From the NCBI RefSeq assembly GCF_000735585.1, contig NZ_JNNO01000046.1, forward strand, positions 62,001-126,000: a stretch of DNA of 64,000 nucleotides, given 5' to 3'. Positions 24,976-33,365 of this stretch are shown here, in pieces. The position numbers were made by a program, and so were the translations under genes. The notes below the pieces were generated by a model. The model did no database searches. It was not told the origin of the DNA and saw only the letters and a program-made list of their open reading frames with translations. Source of the stretch: Devosia sp. LC5. GTDB taxonomy: Bacteria > Pseudomonadota > Alphaproteobacteria > Rhizobiales > Devosiaceae. The stretch's first letter is position 1, and each line of letters starts with the position of its first letter.

Positions 24976-25965
24976 ATGGCACGTGTCGTGCGTTTCCACC
25001 AGTTCGGTGGTCCTGAAGTTCTCCGCATCGAGGAGGTGGACGTTGCCCCGCCTGGCCCCGGCGAAGTGCGCATTCGCACCAGGGCGCTCGGGCTCAACCG
25101 CGCCGAAGCGCTCATGCGCGCCGGAGCCTATATCGAAACGCCGACGCTGCCCGCACGGCTCGGACTTGAAGCCTCGGGCACGGTGGAGTCGTTGGGCGAA
25201 GGGGTGACGGGGCTCGCTATCGGCGACGCCGTGAGCGTTGTGCCACCGATCTCGATGATCGCATATCCGATGCACGGAGAACTCGCGACTATCCCATTCG
25301 CTCATGTCGTCAGGCATCCGCCGAATCTGGGATGGGGCGAGGCGGCTGCGCTGTGGATGGCCTACCTGACCGCGCATGGCGCCCTCATCGACGTGTGCGG
25401 ACTGCGGGCGGGCGACTTCGCAGCCATCACCGCAGCCTCGAGCAGCGTTGGCCTCGCCGCCATCCAGATCTGCCGCAAGATCGGGGCGACACCGATCGCC
25501 ATCACCCGGACGTCGACGAAGCGGCAGGCCTTGCTTGACGCCGGCGCCGCCTACGTCATCGCCGCGGCAGAGGAAGATGTCGAAGCCCGGCTGAAGGAAA
25601 TCTCCGGCATAGCCGGTGTGAAGGCCGTTCTGGACGCTATCGGAGGACCCATGGTGGAAGCGCTGGCCGGCGCCGCATCGGTTGGTGGAACCATCATCGA
25701 ATATGGCGGCCTTAGTCCGGAACCGACGCCCTTCCCGCTGTTTATCGCCCTCAGCAAGACCTTGTCGGTCCGCGGTTATCTCGTCCACGAGACTGTCCGC
25801 AGCCCGCAAAAGCTCGAGGCTGCCAAGGCCTTCATTCTCGAAGGGGTGCAGTCTGGCGACCTGAAGCCAACCATTTCGAAGAGTTTTGCATTCGACGATA
25901 TCGTTGGGGCCCATCGCCATCTCGAATCCAACGACCAATTCGGCAAGGTCGTCATCACCGTTTGA
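24976..25965 (+). CDS. Zinc-independent MDR oxidoreductase (quinone oxidoreductase-like)
   Basis: A 329-residue medium-chain reductase. It shows the N-terminal VVRFHQFGGPEVLRIEEVDV, LNRAEALMRAGAYIE, the cofactor region AITAASSSVGLAAIQICRKI near residues 145-165, and EYGGLSPEP. No structural zinc Cys cluster is seen. It probably uses NADPH to reduce quinones or enones. The gene starts 20 bases after the acetyltransferase and could be the third gene of that operon, though no overlap is present. It is a full-length relative of the deleted gene at 22653. Confidence 0.9.
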   Translation: MARVVRFHQFGGPEVLRIEEVDVAPPGPGEVRIRTRALGLNRAEALMRAGAYIETPTLPARLGLEASGTVESLGEGVTGLAIGDAVSVVPPISMIAYPMHGELATIPFAHVVRHPPNLGWGEAAALWMAYLTAHGALIDVCGLRAGDFAAITAASSSVGLAAIQICRKIGATPIAITRTSTKRQALLDAGAAYVIAAAEEDVEARLKEISGIAGVKAVLDAIGGPMVEALAGAASVGGTIIEYGGLSPEPTPFPLFIALSKTLSVRGYLVHETVRSPQKLEAAKAFILEGVQSGDLKPTISKSFAFDDIVGAHRHLESNDQFGKVVITV

Positions 25966-25999
25966 TCGCCTGGATGGCCACTGCGCCGCGCCCTGCGGG

Positions 26000-26519
26000 T
26001 CAGTCCTGGGCGTTCCGACGGATTTTCGCGGCTGCCTGGGCCAGCAGGGTCCTCGAATAGAGCTTGTGAAAACCCAGGAGCATCTGGAACACAGGACCGA
26101 TCGAGGCAGGCTTGCCGGGTCCTGTTGTCGTGGCGCTGATCGCCGAGCCAAAGAATAGCCGCGTGCCACCCGAGCCCAGCGGTGCGGTCATGAACCATGA
26201 CCGTGTGCGCCCCGTCGCATCACGCATGAGTATCTCTTGCTCATTGCGCTGCTCAACTGTCCAGGCCGCGAATTCCTTGGCGCTCTCCCCGTGCCAACGA
26301 GGCCGCATCATGGTCGGTAGCATTGCGGCCCAGCATCGCAAGAATGACGCGCTCGATCCGGAACAGGAACGTCGTATAGAACGCCGCGCAGAAGCTGCCC
26401 ACGTCAGCGGTTCCATCGACATCAACGACAAAGCAATCGGCATAAGCCGGTGGGCTGTCGTATCTGCTCAACAGGGTTCCGGAGGGAACAGCGCTGGAAT
26501 GAACCATTCTCGAACTCAT
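26000..26519 (-). pseudogene. Conserved hypothetical protein broken by a single-base frameshift
   Basis: Two adjacent frames encode one protein. The N-terminal part (SRYDSPPAYADCFVVDVDG, FLFRIERVILAMLGRNATD, DAASLARGE) continues in the other frame as SAKEFAAWTVEQRNEQEIL, RDATGRTRSWFMTAP, RLFFGSA. The break is in a run of four bases (C on the plus strand, 26287-26290). Removing one base gives 173 codons exactly from ATG 26519 to 26000. The family is common in proteobacteria but I know no function. It is the second one-base homopolymer break in this window. Confidence 0.75.
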
Positions 26520-26671
26520 CGAAGACCCTATCTGCGGCATTGGTTGATGGCCTGGCTTGTCAACGGCTGGTCGAGGCGGAGGCACGAAACAAGCGTTTCA
26601 GGCCATGTGGTGTGGGTTGCCACGCTCAATCCGCCCACGCGTGCGACGCCTGTCGTCTCCGCCCTCCAAAA

Positions 26672-27259
26672 TCAGCGCTTGTCGAACAGTTCGCGCGCCA
26701 GCTTCAGGCATTCCTGATAGCCGCCGAGGTCCGTGAGCATGCGACCAGGCGCCACGTCGCGACGCACCAGCCTGCCGCCGATGGCGGCAATGCCGCCGTC
26801 ATACATCAGATTGTCCACCATGCCGTGGTCTTCGATCATCAGCCCGTCGGCGCCCCGCAGCACGCCGTCAGCGTCCTTCTCGGCCTTGCCGCCGTAATAG
26901 TCTTCGAGCAAGCGGTCGTAATAGAGCTTGCTGATGTTGGTGTAGCCGAACACCGGCTTGCCCAGAGCGATCATGAAACCGACTTCATAGCCGGTTCCGA
27001 CGTCGGCGGAGATACCGCGAAACGGCGTCAGGTTGGCAATGCAGAAATCGGCCTCTCGCATCATCCGCTCGTTGGCGGCGCTGATCTGGCAGCCGAATTC
27101 GAAGGGCGTGGCGCCGGTTGGGTCGAGGTCGTTTTCGGCCATCGTGCTAGGGAAAAATCCTTCAGCCAGAGCCATTTCACCCTTGATGCGCATCTGGTCG
27201 AAGCCATTGGGTAGGAAGACTTCCGGTCCGGCGATATAGACCTTGTGGGTCGGGCTCAT
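26672..27259 (-). CDS. Nucleoside 2-deoxyribosyltransferase family protein
   Basis: A 195-residue enzyme expected to transfer or hydrolyse the N-glycosidic bond of deoxynucleosides or related nucleotides. It shows VYIAGPEVFLPNGFDQM at the N-terminus, the acidic ANLTPFRGISADVGTGYEVG with the catalytic Glu in GTGYEVGFMIALGKP near residue 92, and a conserved C-terminal Tyr/Asn region. The ATG at 27259 overlaps the stop of the upstream gene (ATGA), so it is translated with the ABC transporter operon. This is unusual company for a transporter and suggests the imported compound contains a glycosidic bond. Confidence 0.85.
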   Translation of the reverse strand: MSPTHKVYIAGPEVFLPNGFDQMRIKGEMALAEGFFPSTMAENDLDPTGATPFEFGCQISAANERMMREADFCIANLTPFRGISADVGTGYEVGFMIALGKPVFGYTNISKLYYDRLLEDYYGGKAEKDADGVLRGADGLMIEDHGMVDNLMYDGGIAAIGGRLVRRDVAPGRMLTDLGGYQECLKLARELFDKR

Positions 27260-27834
27260 GTGAGCTTCCCGTCGGCCAGTGCTTTCAGGATCCAATCCTT
27301 GTAGCTCTGGTCCTTATTCTCGATCTCGGGAATGACCTTGGAAGCTTCCGTCATGAAGAATAGATAGTCGCGGCCCATTTCCTGGCCACGGCGAGTGTGC
27401 ATGTCGAGCGCGATATCGGGAATCTCTGGCAAGTTTTCGCCCAGTTCGATGGAACGCTTCGCCCAGTTGACCATGTCGTCGCTAGTGCGGTCCTTCTTGG
27501 AGCCGGTCAGCAGTCGGATGGCATGGGCGGCAAAGAGGAAACGATCGCCGGCCGGGCGTGGGTAGCGCAGGTGTTGTTGATAGAGCGTCTCGACCAGCAC
27601 GGGCGCGTCGACATTGCCGAAGCCGATGTCTTCCACGGCGATCACGCAGAGGCGCGACCACATCATTTCTTCCATTTCCGGGCTGGTGATGAACATTTCC
27701 CAGGCCAGAAGCAGGACGTTCTGCGTCATGCCGCGGCGGGTACATTTTTGCAGCGCCGAGATGACTTCGTCGGCGGCAAAGCCATGTTCGGTGGTGGTGC
27801 GCTGCCACGGATCGGGCGGCTGCTGGACTTTCAT
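27256..27834 (-). CDS. Protein resembling the C-terminal domain of RarA/MgsA AAA+ ATPases, without the ATPase
   Basis: A 192-residue protein starting at ATG 27834 with AGGAG 7 bases upstream. The segment VISALQKCTRRGMTQNVLLL, then WSRLCVIAVEDIGFGN and GDRFLFAAHAIRLLTGSKK resembles the helical C-terminal part of RarA/MgsA (there: ASEDIG-N-AD). No Walker motifs are present. It lies 28 bases after the permease and overlaps the deoxyribosyltransferase by four bases. Its role in this operon is unknown. It could bind nucleotides or DNA, or be a specific enzyme-associated helical domain. The similarity is by eye only. Confidence 0.6.
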   Translation of the reverse strand: MKVQQPPDPWQRTTTEHGFAADEVISALQKCTRRGMTQNVLLLAWEMFITSPEMEEMMWSRLCVIAVEDIGFGNVDAPVLVETLYQQHLRYPRPAGDRFLFAAHAIRLLTGSKKDRTSDDMVNWAKRSIELGENLPEIPDIALDMHTRRGQEMGRDYLFFMTEASKVIPEIENKDQSYKDWILKALADGKLT

Positions 27835-27862
27835 GATGGGCTCCTGAGAGGTGAGAGAAGAG

Positions 27863-28609
27863 TTATTTCCACAGCGCGTCGACGCGCCTTTCGGCCGCCA
27901 TGAACAGACCGAAGACGATAACGGCGGTGATGGTGGCGATGATCGAGGTGCCGAAGGCGCGCTCCATAGCGAACCGCCCGGCGGCCTCGCGGAACATGAA
28001 GCCAAGGCCCGAGGTGCCCATGAGCAGTTCGGCGAGAATGGCTGCCAGTACGGCTTCGGGGGCGGTCAGGCGCAGGGCAACCATCATGTTGGGCACGGCA
28101 GCCGGCATGACGAGGCGCAGGAGGCGCTGCCAGGGGGTGGCGCCCAGTACATTGAACAGATCATCGCTGCCAGGCGGCCGGGATTTGAGGCCCGCCCCAA
28201 CGAAGACGAAAGTCGGGAAGAAGGCTGCGACGGCGACGATGGCGATTTCCGTGCGCATGTCATAGCCGAGCAGGCGCGCCAGGATCGGGATCAAAGCCAC
28301 AACGGGAATGGACGAAAAGATCAGGCCGAGCGGTGTCAGCAGGCCGTTGAGCAGGCGCGATGTCCATGCGGCCAGCGACAGGAGCACACCGGCGAGGAGG
28401 CCGAAGGCCAGCCCCAGGACAGCGACGAGGAAGGTCTTGCCAGCATTGCCTGCATAGATCGCCGGATTGGCGACGAGGTCCGCCACGACGCTGAGCGGGC
28501 TCGGCAGCACGATCGCGTTGAGACCGGAAATGCTGACCCAGGCCTGCCAGAGTAGCAGGATGCCAAGAACGCCCCAGTAGTGCGAGATGAAGGTGCGTAC
28601 GCCGCTCAT
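27863..28609 (-). CDS. ABC transporter permease (second)
   Basis: A 248-residue BPD_transp_1 permease of the SsuC/TauC/ThiX type. It has six hydrophobic helices and the EAA loop with NVLGATPWQRLLRLVMPAAVP near residue 170, followed by GTSGLGFMFREAAGRF. The ATG at 28609 overlaps the stop of the first permease (ATGA). Two different permeases make this a heterodimeric channel, less common in this transporter family, which often uses one permease. Confidence 0.9.
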   Translation of the reverse strand: MSGVRTFISHYWGVLGILLLWQAWVSISGLNAIVLPSPLSVVADLVANPAIYAGNAGKTFLVAVLGLAFGLLAGVLLSLAAWTSRLLNGLLTPLGLIFSSIPVVALIPILARLLGYDMRTEIAIVAVAAFFPTFVFVGAGLKSRPPGSDDLFNVLGATPWQRLLRLVMPAAVPNMMVALRLTAPEAVLAAILAELLMGTSGLGFMFREAAGRFAMERAFGTSIIATITAVIVFGLFMAAERRVDALWK

Positions 28610-29364
28610 TGGAACCGTCCATAGACGAGACGTTCGAACAGGCTCATCAGCCCGAAGAGGGCTAGCGATGCCGTTGTGACGATCAGCACGGCACTCCACA
28701 GCAATGGGATCTGGAAGTTCTGCATGGCCGAAACCATCAGCAGGCCAAGGCCGCGCGAGGCGCCGAACCATTCGCCGACAATGGTGCCAATGAAGGCCAC
28801 GGGGATGGCCAGCTTCATGCCCGAGACTAGCGCCGGCAGCGCCGCCGGCAGTTCAAGACGAAGAAAGCGGCTCGTGGGGCTGGAACCAAGCGCAGTGAAC
28901 AGATCCCGATGGGTATGGCTGGCGGCTTTTAGGCCGGAGGTGGTGGCGACGTAGATCATGTAGAAGACTCCCAGCGCCGAGATGGCGGGCGGGGTCAGGT
29001 CGCGATTGGCCAGCACCATGAAGACTGGCGCCAGAGCCACAAGTGGAACGGCATGGATGACCGCAACGAGACGGTCGAGGCCGGGCCGCATGATCGGCAG
29101 CACCTGTCCCAACATGGCTGCAGCGACGCCGCTCAGAATACCCACGACATAGCCCAGGGCGACCGAGGCAAAGCTGGCCAGCATGGCCCGGACGAACAGG
29201 CCTTGCTTGCTGGGATCGGCTATGAAAGCCAGCACGTCGGTCAACGGAGGCCAGGTCATTCCCGCCAGCCGATAGGTGCCGATGACCTGCCAGATAGCCA
29301 GGAACAGCCCCACCCCCACGGCCCCAAGAACGAGGCGATGCACCGCCTCCGATTGCAGCGTCAT
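28606..29364 (-). CDS. ABC transporter permease (first)
   Basis: A 252-residue inner-membrane permease of the same family, with LFLAIWQVIGTYRLAGMTWP at the N-terminus, a coupling loop TALGSSPTSRFLRLELPAAL near residue 165, and EWFGASRGLGLLMVSAMQNF near 195. Its start overlaps the stop of the ATPase gene and its stop overlaps the second permease, so all three are translationally coupled. Confidence 0.9.
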   Translation of the reverse strand: MTLQSEAVHRLVLGAVGVGLFLAIWQVIGTYRLAGMTWPPLTDVLAFIADPSKQGLFVRAMLASFASVALGYVVGILSGVAAAMLGQVLPIMRPGLDRLVAVIHAVPLVALAPVFMVLANRDLTPPAISALGVFYMIYVATTSGLKAASHTHRDLFTALGSSPTSRFLRLELPAALPALVSGMKLAIPVAFIGTIVGEWFGASRGLGLLMVSAMQNFQIPLLWSAVLIVTTASLALFGLMSLFERLVYGRFQ

Positions 29365-30137
29365 GGCGCGGCCCCTTCCGGCTCGAGCGCCAGGGTCAGC
29401 TCGTCAACCAGTTCGTGGAAGCGCTTGTCGCGCATGACGGATGGATGCCGGGGGCGCTCGAAGGGAATACTGATGTCCCTGATGATGCGTCCGGGACGGC
29501 CGCTCATGACGATCACGCGGTCGGCCAGGAAAAGCGCTTCGTCGACAGAATGCGTGACCAGAAGCGTGGTAATCCGCTGTGCACTCCAGATGCGCTGCAG
29601 CTCCAGGTTCATATGCCGCCGGGTAACCGCATCCAATGCGCCGAAAGGCTCGTCGAGCAGCAGCACATCGGGTTGCAGGGCAAGAGCACGCGCGATGGAA
29701 GCACGCTGTCGCATGCCGCCGGATAATTGGCGCGGCCGCGCCTTCTCAAAACCCGCTAACCCAACGAGCCCGATCAGTTCCTTGACGCGAGCGTCGTCGA
29801 CCTTTCGGCCGGCGACCTGGAACGGCAGGGCCACATTGGCGAAGATGTCGAGCCAGGGCAGCAAGGCATGATCCTGGAAGGCGACGCCCAGGCGATGGGC
29901 GCGGCTGAGAGCCTGTGGCTCCTTGCCGTCGATCGTCACGCGCCCGGCGCTCGGCGTTTCCAGCGCGGCCGCCAACCGCAGGACCGTGCTCTTGCCGCAG
30001 CCGGAAGGCCCAAGCAGCGCCACGAACTCGCCCTTGCCGATGCGGAGATCGATCTCGCTGAGTGCGGTCAGTTGCTTGCCATTGTCGAGGGCAAAGCTTT
30101 TGCCGACGCGATCGAGATGGATGGCGGTTTCGGTCAT
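29361..30137 (-). CDS. ABC transporter ATP-binding protein
   Basis: A 258-residue importer ATPase of the SsuB/TauB/ThiZ group. Walker A is GPSGCGKST near residue 42. The signature QLSGGMRQRASIARALALQP is at about 135-154, and Walker B LLLDEPFGALD follows, with the switch His in VTHSVDEALFLADR. It energises the two permeases. The gene starts 60 bases after the binding-protein gene, and a stable hairpin lies in that gap. Confidence 0.93.
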   Translation of the reverse strand: MTETAIHLDRVGKSFALDNGKQLTALSEIDLRIGKGEFVALLGPSGCGKSTVLRLAAALETPSAGRVTIDGKEPQALSRAHRLGVAFQDHALLPWLDIFANVALPFQVAGRKVDDARVKELIGLVGLAGFEKARPRQLSGGMRQRASIARALALQPDVLLLDEPFGALDAVTRRHMNLELQRIWSAQRITTLLVTHSVDEALFLADRVIVMSGRPGRIIRDISIPFERPRHPSVMRDKRFHELVDELTLALEPEGAAP

Positions 30138-30154
30138 CGGAAAGTCCGGAAAAA

Positions 30155-30184
30155 TGTGGTGGAGGTGCGAACACCTCCACCACA
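30155..30184 (-). terminator. Intercistronic hairpin between binding-protein and ATPase genes
   Basis: A perfect 13-bp stem TGTGGTGGAGGTG / CACCTCCACCACA closed by a CGAA tetraloop. No T run follows, so it is more likely an mRNA-stabilising or partial-termination element that keeps the binding protein in excess over the membrane parts. Confidence 0.65.
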
Positions 30185-30197
30185 GTCAGGGAGACGG

Positions 30198-31235
30198 TCA
30201 GGCCTTGATGGCCGCGATGGCTTCTTCGAGCGGGCCGAGGTCCACGATCTCGGAAGAGGCCGGGATGGAGTCGATGCCGGATGCCTTGGCGATTTCGGCA
30301 ATGGTCGTGTCGACGACTGCCGGGTCGAACCAGAACGGGCCGGGTGCGTCGGCCGCCTGGATCAGCGGCTGGCCGAGTTCGTTCTGCCGGATCTGTTGGG
30401 CCAGCTCGAGACCGAAATCGGCACCGTACTTGTTGATGATCAGCTCGGCCGCAACCTTGAGGTCCTTGCCGTTCTCGATCCAGCCGCGGAGCAGCGCCTT
30501 GAGATAGCCGACCACCCGCGGACGGTTCTCTTCGACATATTTGCGGTCGGCGACAATGATGCCGGCCGGGGTCGAATAGCCAAGATCGCTCATCAGGGTG
30601 ACGAAGAAATCCTTGTCGCGGGCGAGGCCCATATTCTCCAGAGTGATCGGCTGGTTGGTGGCAAAGGCAAAATAGGCGTCGCCATCGCCGGCCACCAATG
30701 GCTCGGGGGAGAAGCCGGTCGGCACCAGCGTATAATCGAGCGGCAGACCGGCCTTGGTGAGAATGAAGTCTATCGTGTTCTTGTCGGCCGGCATCTGGTT
30801 GAGAATGCGTGCGCCAACGAGGTCCTTGGGCTCTTTCACCGGGTGGGCGGCCATGGACAGGAGCGCCGCGGGGCTGGTGGGAAAGGCAGCGCCGAGAACG
30901 ACGAAGTCGTTGCCGCGTTTCAGGGCCTCGAAGAAGGGAATCCAGTCCGCCCCGGCATAATTGGCATCACCCGCCGCGAGTGCGACCAGCACGCCCGGGG
31001 CGTTCGGGCCACCCGGCGTATAGCTGATGTCGATACCTTCCTCGGCGAAATAGCCATTCTCGATGGCGATCCACAGGCCGGCATATTCGGCATTGGGGAT
31101 CCAGCCGAGGGCTGTGGTCACGGGGGCGCCAGCCTGCGCAACGGCCCAGCCCGGAATGCTCATGGCGAGGCCGGTGCCGGCCATGCTAACCAGCATCTGA
31201 CGGCGGGTAAGAGAAAGTGGTGGCAGCTTGCTCAT
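30198..31235 (-). CDS. NMT1/THI5-like ABC substrate-binding protein
   Basis: A 345-residue periplasmic protein with a twin-arginine signal (LTRRQMLVSMAGTGLAMS) cleaved near AVAQAG. The mature chain follows the NMT1/THI5 pattern: LGWIPNAEYAGLWIAIENGY, FAEEGIDISYTPGGPNAPGV, ANYAGADW, and PADKNTIDFILTKAG. Family members bind pyrimidines, riboflavin, sulfonates and similar small molecules. With a deoxyribosyltransferase in the same operon, a nucleoside or pyrimidine derivative is a reasonable guess. It is the first gene of the operon, divergent from the RpiR regulator. Confidence 0.88.
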   Translation of the reverse strand: MSKLPPLSLTRRQMLVSMAGTGLAMSIPGWAVAQAGAPVTTALGWIPNAEYAGLWIAIENGYFAEEGIDISYTPGGPNAPGVLVALAAGDANYAGADWIPFFEALKRGNDFVVLGAAFPTSPAALLSMAAHPVKEPKDLVGARILNQMPADKNTIDFILTKAGLPLDYTLVPTGFSPEPLVAGDGDAYFAFATNQPITLENMGLARDKDFFVTLMSDLGYSTPAGIIVADRKYVEENRPRVVGYLKALLRGWIENGKDLKVAAELIINKYGADFGLELAQQIRQNELGQPLIQAADAPGPFWFDPAVVDTTIAEIAKASGIDSIPASSEIVDLGPLEEAIAAIKA

Positions 31236-31309
31236 ATGTCGTTACGCTCCTTGGCGACGAAGAACCTGCGCCGTGGCAGCACGGCGTCCTCACCCTGGGA
31301 TGTTGTTTT

Positions 31310-31338
31310 TGTTACAGAGATTGATATCACCTGTAACA
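31310..31338. promoter_or_regulatory. RpiR operator, TGTTACAG-N13-CTGTAACA
   Basis: Perfect 8-base inverted repeats at 31310-31317 and 31331-31338, in the 145-bp gap between the divergent transporter operon and the RpiR gene. The location and dyad length suit a regulator of this class. Confidence 0.75.
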
Positions 31339-31380
31339 GGAGTTTCAAGTTTATTGAGCGGAAAACCGGCAGAAAAATAG

Positions 31381-32280
31381 ATGCGCACAAAAAATAGACT
31401 TCCAGCGCAAACATTGGTCGCCCAACGTATTGCCACGCATTATTCGGACCTGTCCTCGGCGCTGCGCCAGTTCGCTGACCAGGTGCTGGCCGATCCCGTC
31501 ACCCTGGCCCGCATGAGCATTCACGAGGCGGTGGAAACCGTCGGGGTGTCGGTTGCGACGGCCAATCGGTTTGCCACCGCCATCGGCTTTGCCGGCTATG
31601 CTGAATTCCGCAGCGAGTTGATTAAGGGCTTTGAATCCCTGTTTGCTCCGGCTGAGCGGCTCAAGCAGAAGCTGGCGGAGGGCGCCAGCCCGCAGGAGGT
31701 GATGATCGCCTCAATGCGCGAGGATATCGCTAACCTCGAAGCGACCATCTCCAACCTCACCGCATCACAGACCGAAAAAGCCGTCGAGATGATCGTCAAT
31801 GCCGAACGCATTTACATCGCCGGTTTCGAGAATGCGGGCAGCCTCGCCAATATCCTTGCCGTCGGGCTGGAACTCACCGGAAAATCGGTCCGCACGGCCG
31901 AAAATGGTGGTGGTGTGGTCGGCGCTGGGCGGCAATTGTTCAAGTTTGGCGAAAACGACCTTGTCATCGCGGTAGCCTTCGCCTTCTACATGCGCGATAC
32001 GCTGGTGGTGACCCAGCATGCCAGGCAACACGGCATACCTGTCCTGGCGATCACCGATCATCTCAATTCGCCCTTGGCCGCCATGAGCGCGCTATCGCTG
32101 CTGGTCGAGGCGCATCATGAATTCAACCCGCCGTCTGACACCGCCATTTTGGGTCTAATCGAAGCGCTTGTCGCCGCCGTCGCCAGCAAGACGCCCAATG
32201 CCGCCGAGGTGGTGGAAAAATTTGCGGCCTATACGTATCCCTGGATGATCAGTTCGCCGACGGATTGGGTTCCAGACTAA
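31381..32280 (+). CDS. RpiR/MurR-family transcriptional regulator
   Basis: A 299-residue regulator. The N-terminal HTH_6 domain (SIHEAVETVGVSVATANRFA then FAGYAEFRSELIKG) is followed by a SIS domain (residues about 125-255: ERIYIAGFENAGSLANILAV, VIAVAFAFYMRDTL, GIPVLAITDHLNSPLA). SIS domains normally bind phosphosugars, which fits an operon that ends in a nucleoside-cleaving enzyme releasing a sugar moiety. It is divergent from the ABC operon, with a clear dyad between. Confidence 0.9.
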   Translation: MRTKNRLPAQTLVAQRIATHYSDLSSALRQFADQVLADPVTLARMSIHEAVETVGVSVATANRFATAIGFAGYAEFRSELIKGFESLFAPAERLKQKLAEGASPQEVMIASMREDIANLEATISNLTASQTEKAVEMIVNAERIYIAGFENAGSLANILAVGLELTGKSVRTAENGGGVVGAGRQLFKFGENDLVIAVAFAFYMRDTLVVTQHARQHGIPVLAITDHLNSPLAAMSALSLLVEAHHEFNPPSDTAILGLIEALVAAVASKTPNAAEVVEKFAAYTYPWMISSPTDWVPD

Positions 32281-32493
32281 GCGCCATCATAAATCGATCC
32301 CTGAGATTCGGTGGCCTACCCAGGCATTGGCGCATCGCTCCGGCGATGGAACTTCACGGACAAAAGGGACGTTGCGTGCCCCCCGGCGATTCTTCACGAA
32401 GCATGTCTATTTCGCATGGCCTCGTTCGTCGTTCTGAAGCCGGGCGATAAACCAGTCGAACCTGCGCGCACTCAACCCCGACAGGAGGTTATC

Positions 32494-33069
32494 ATGACCG
32501 CAATTTTGACCGTCGATGTATTCTGCAGCCTGGACGGCTTCGGGAGTGTGAGCGGCGGCTGGGGTGGCTATTGGGGCAAGCAGGGTCCCGAGCTGCTTGC
32601 CCATCGTCTCGCCCTCTACAGCGAGGAGCAGCGTCTGGTGCTTGGAGCCAGAACTTACAGGGCGTTTGCGAGCATGCGCTCCTCAGATGATCCGGATTCG
32701 GACGTTTTCGATCCATGGGTCAATCGCATGGTGAACCTGCCGACTACGGTCGTGTCCAACTCCCTGAAGGCGCCGCTGAATTGGCCGAATGCCACCGTCG
32801 AGGCCGGCGATGGCGTCGATATCCTTGCCCGTCTCAAGCAGGAATCTGCAGTTCCGCTACGAACACACGGCAGCCTGTCGCTCAACCGGTCGCTGCTTGC
32901 CGCGGGTCTCGTCGACCGCCTGCAGGTAACGGTCTTCCCCGCAATCACCGGTCTGACCGGCACCGAGCCGCTGTTCCAGGGCGCCCAGGACTTCGATCTT
33001 GAGCTGCTGGAAACCCGAACTCTCGACGGTCGCATCCAAGAGTTCATCTATCGACCGTCCCTACATTGA
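32494..33069 (+). CDS. Dihydrofolate reductase-like (RibD C-terminal) family protein
   Basis: A 191-residue protein of the DHFR/RibD_C superfamily: TVDVFCSLDGFGSVSGGWGG, LGARTYRAFASM, VVSNSLKAPLNWPNATVEAG, THGSLSLNRSLLAAGLVDRL, and PLFQGAQDFDLELLETRTL. The ATG at 32494 has AGGAGG 5 bases upstream. Most members are uncharacterised NADPH-dependent reductases. It stands alone between the RpiR gene and the phosphoesterase. Confidence 0.88.
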   Translation: MTAILTVDVFCSLDGFGSVSGGWGGYWGKQGPELLAHRLALYSEEQRLVLGARTYRAFASMRSSDDPDSDVFDPWVNRMVNLPTTVVSNSLKAPLNWPNATVEAGDGVDILARLKQESAVPLRTHGSLSLNRSLLAAGLVDRLQVTVFPAITGLTGTEPLFQGAQDFDLELLETRTLDGRIQEFIYRPSLH

Positions 33070-33365
33070 CGACGCGACGCGCAATGGAATGCCGCTCCGG
33101 CACTTGCCTGCCGTTGGCAGCTGATTACCGGCGTGGCAGCAATTCACCCCGTTATCGCCATTGCCGGCCTTTCACCGGAACGGCCGCTTTTGGGATGCGG
33201 TCGACACCGCGCCAATGGCTGAAATGGGGCGCCTTCCCGACATTACAGCAACTTCTCAAACTAACCTAGGCAGTCATGGAGAGCCAGACCAGTGCGAACT
33301 TTGAGCCGCACGTACCGAGCGAAATGCCAAACCTATCGAACGATAACAAACGCGCCGAAAAGCGC
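33070..33365. other. Intergenic region with no supported feature
   Basis: 296 bases between convergent genes. Short open frames have no family resemblance. I see no hairpin with a T run and no repeat. Confidence 0.5.
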
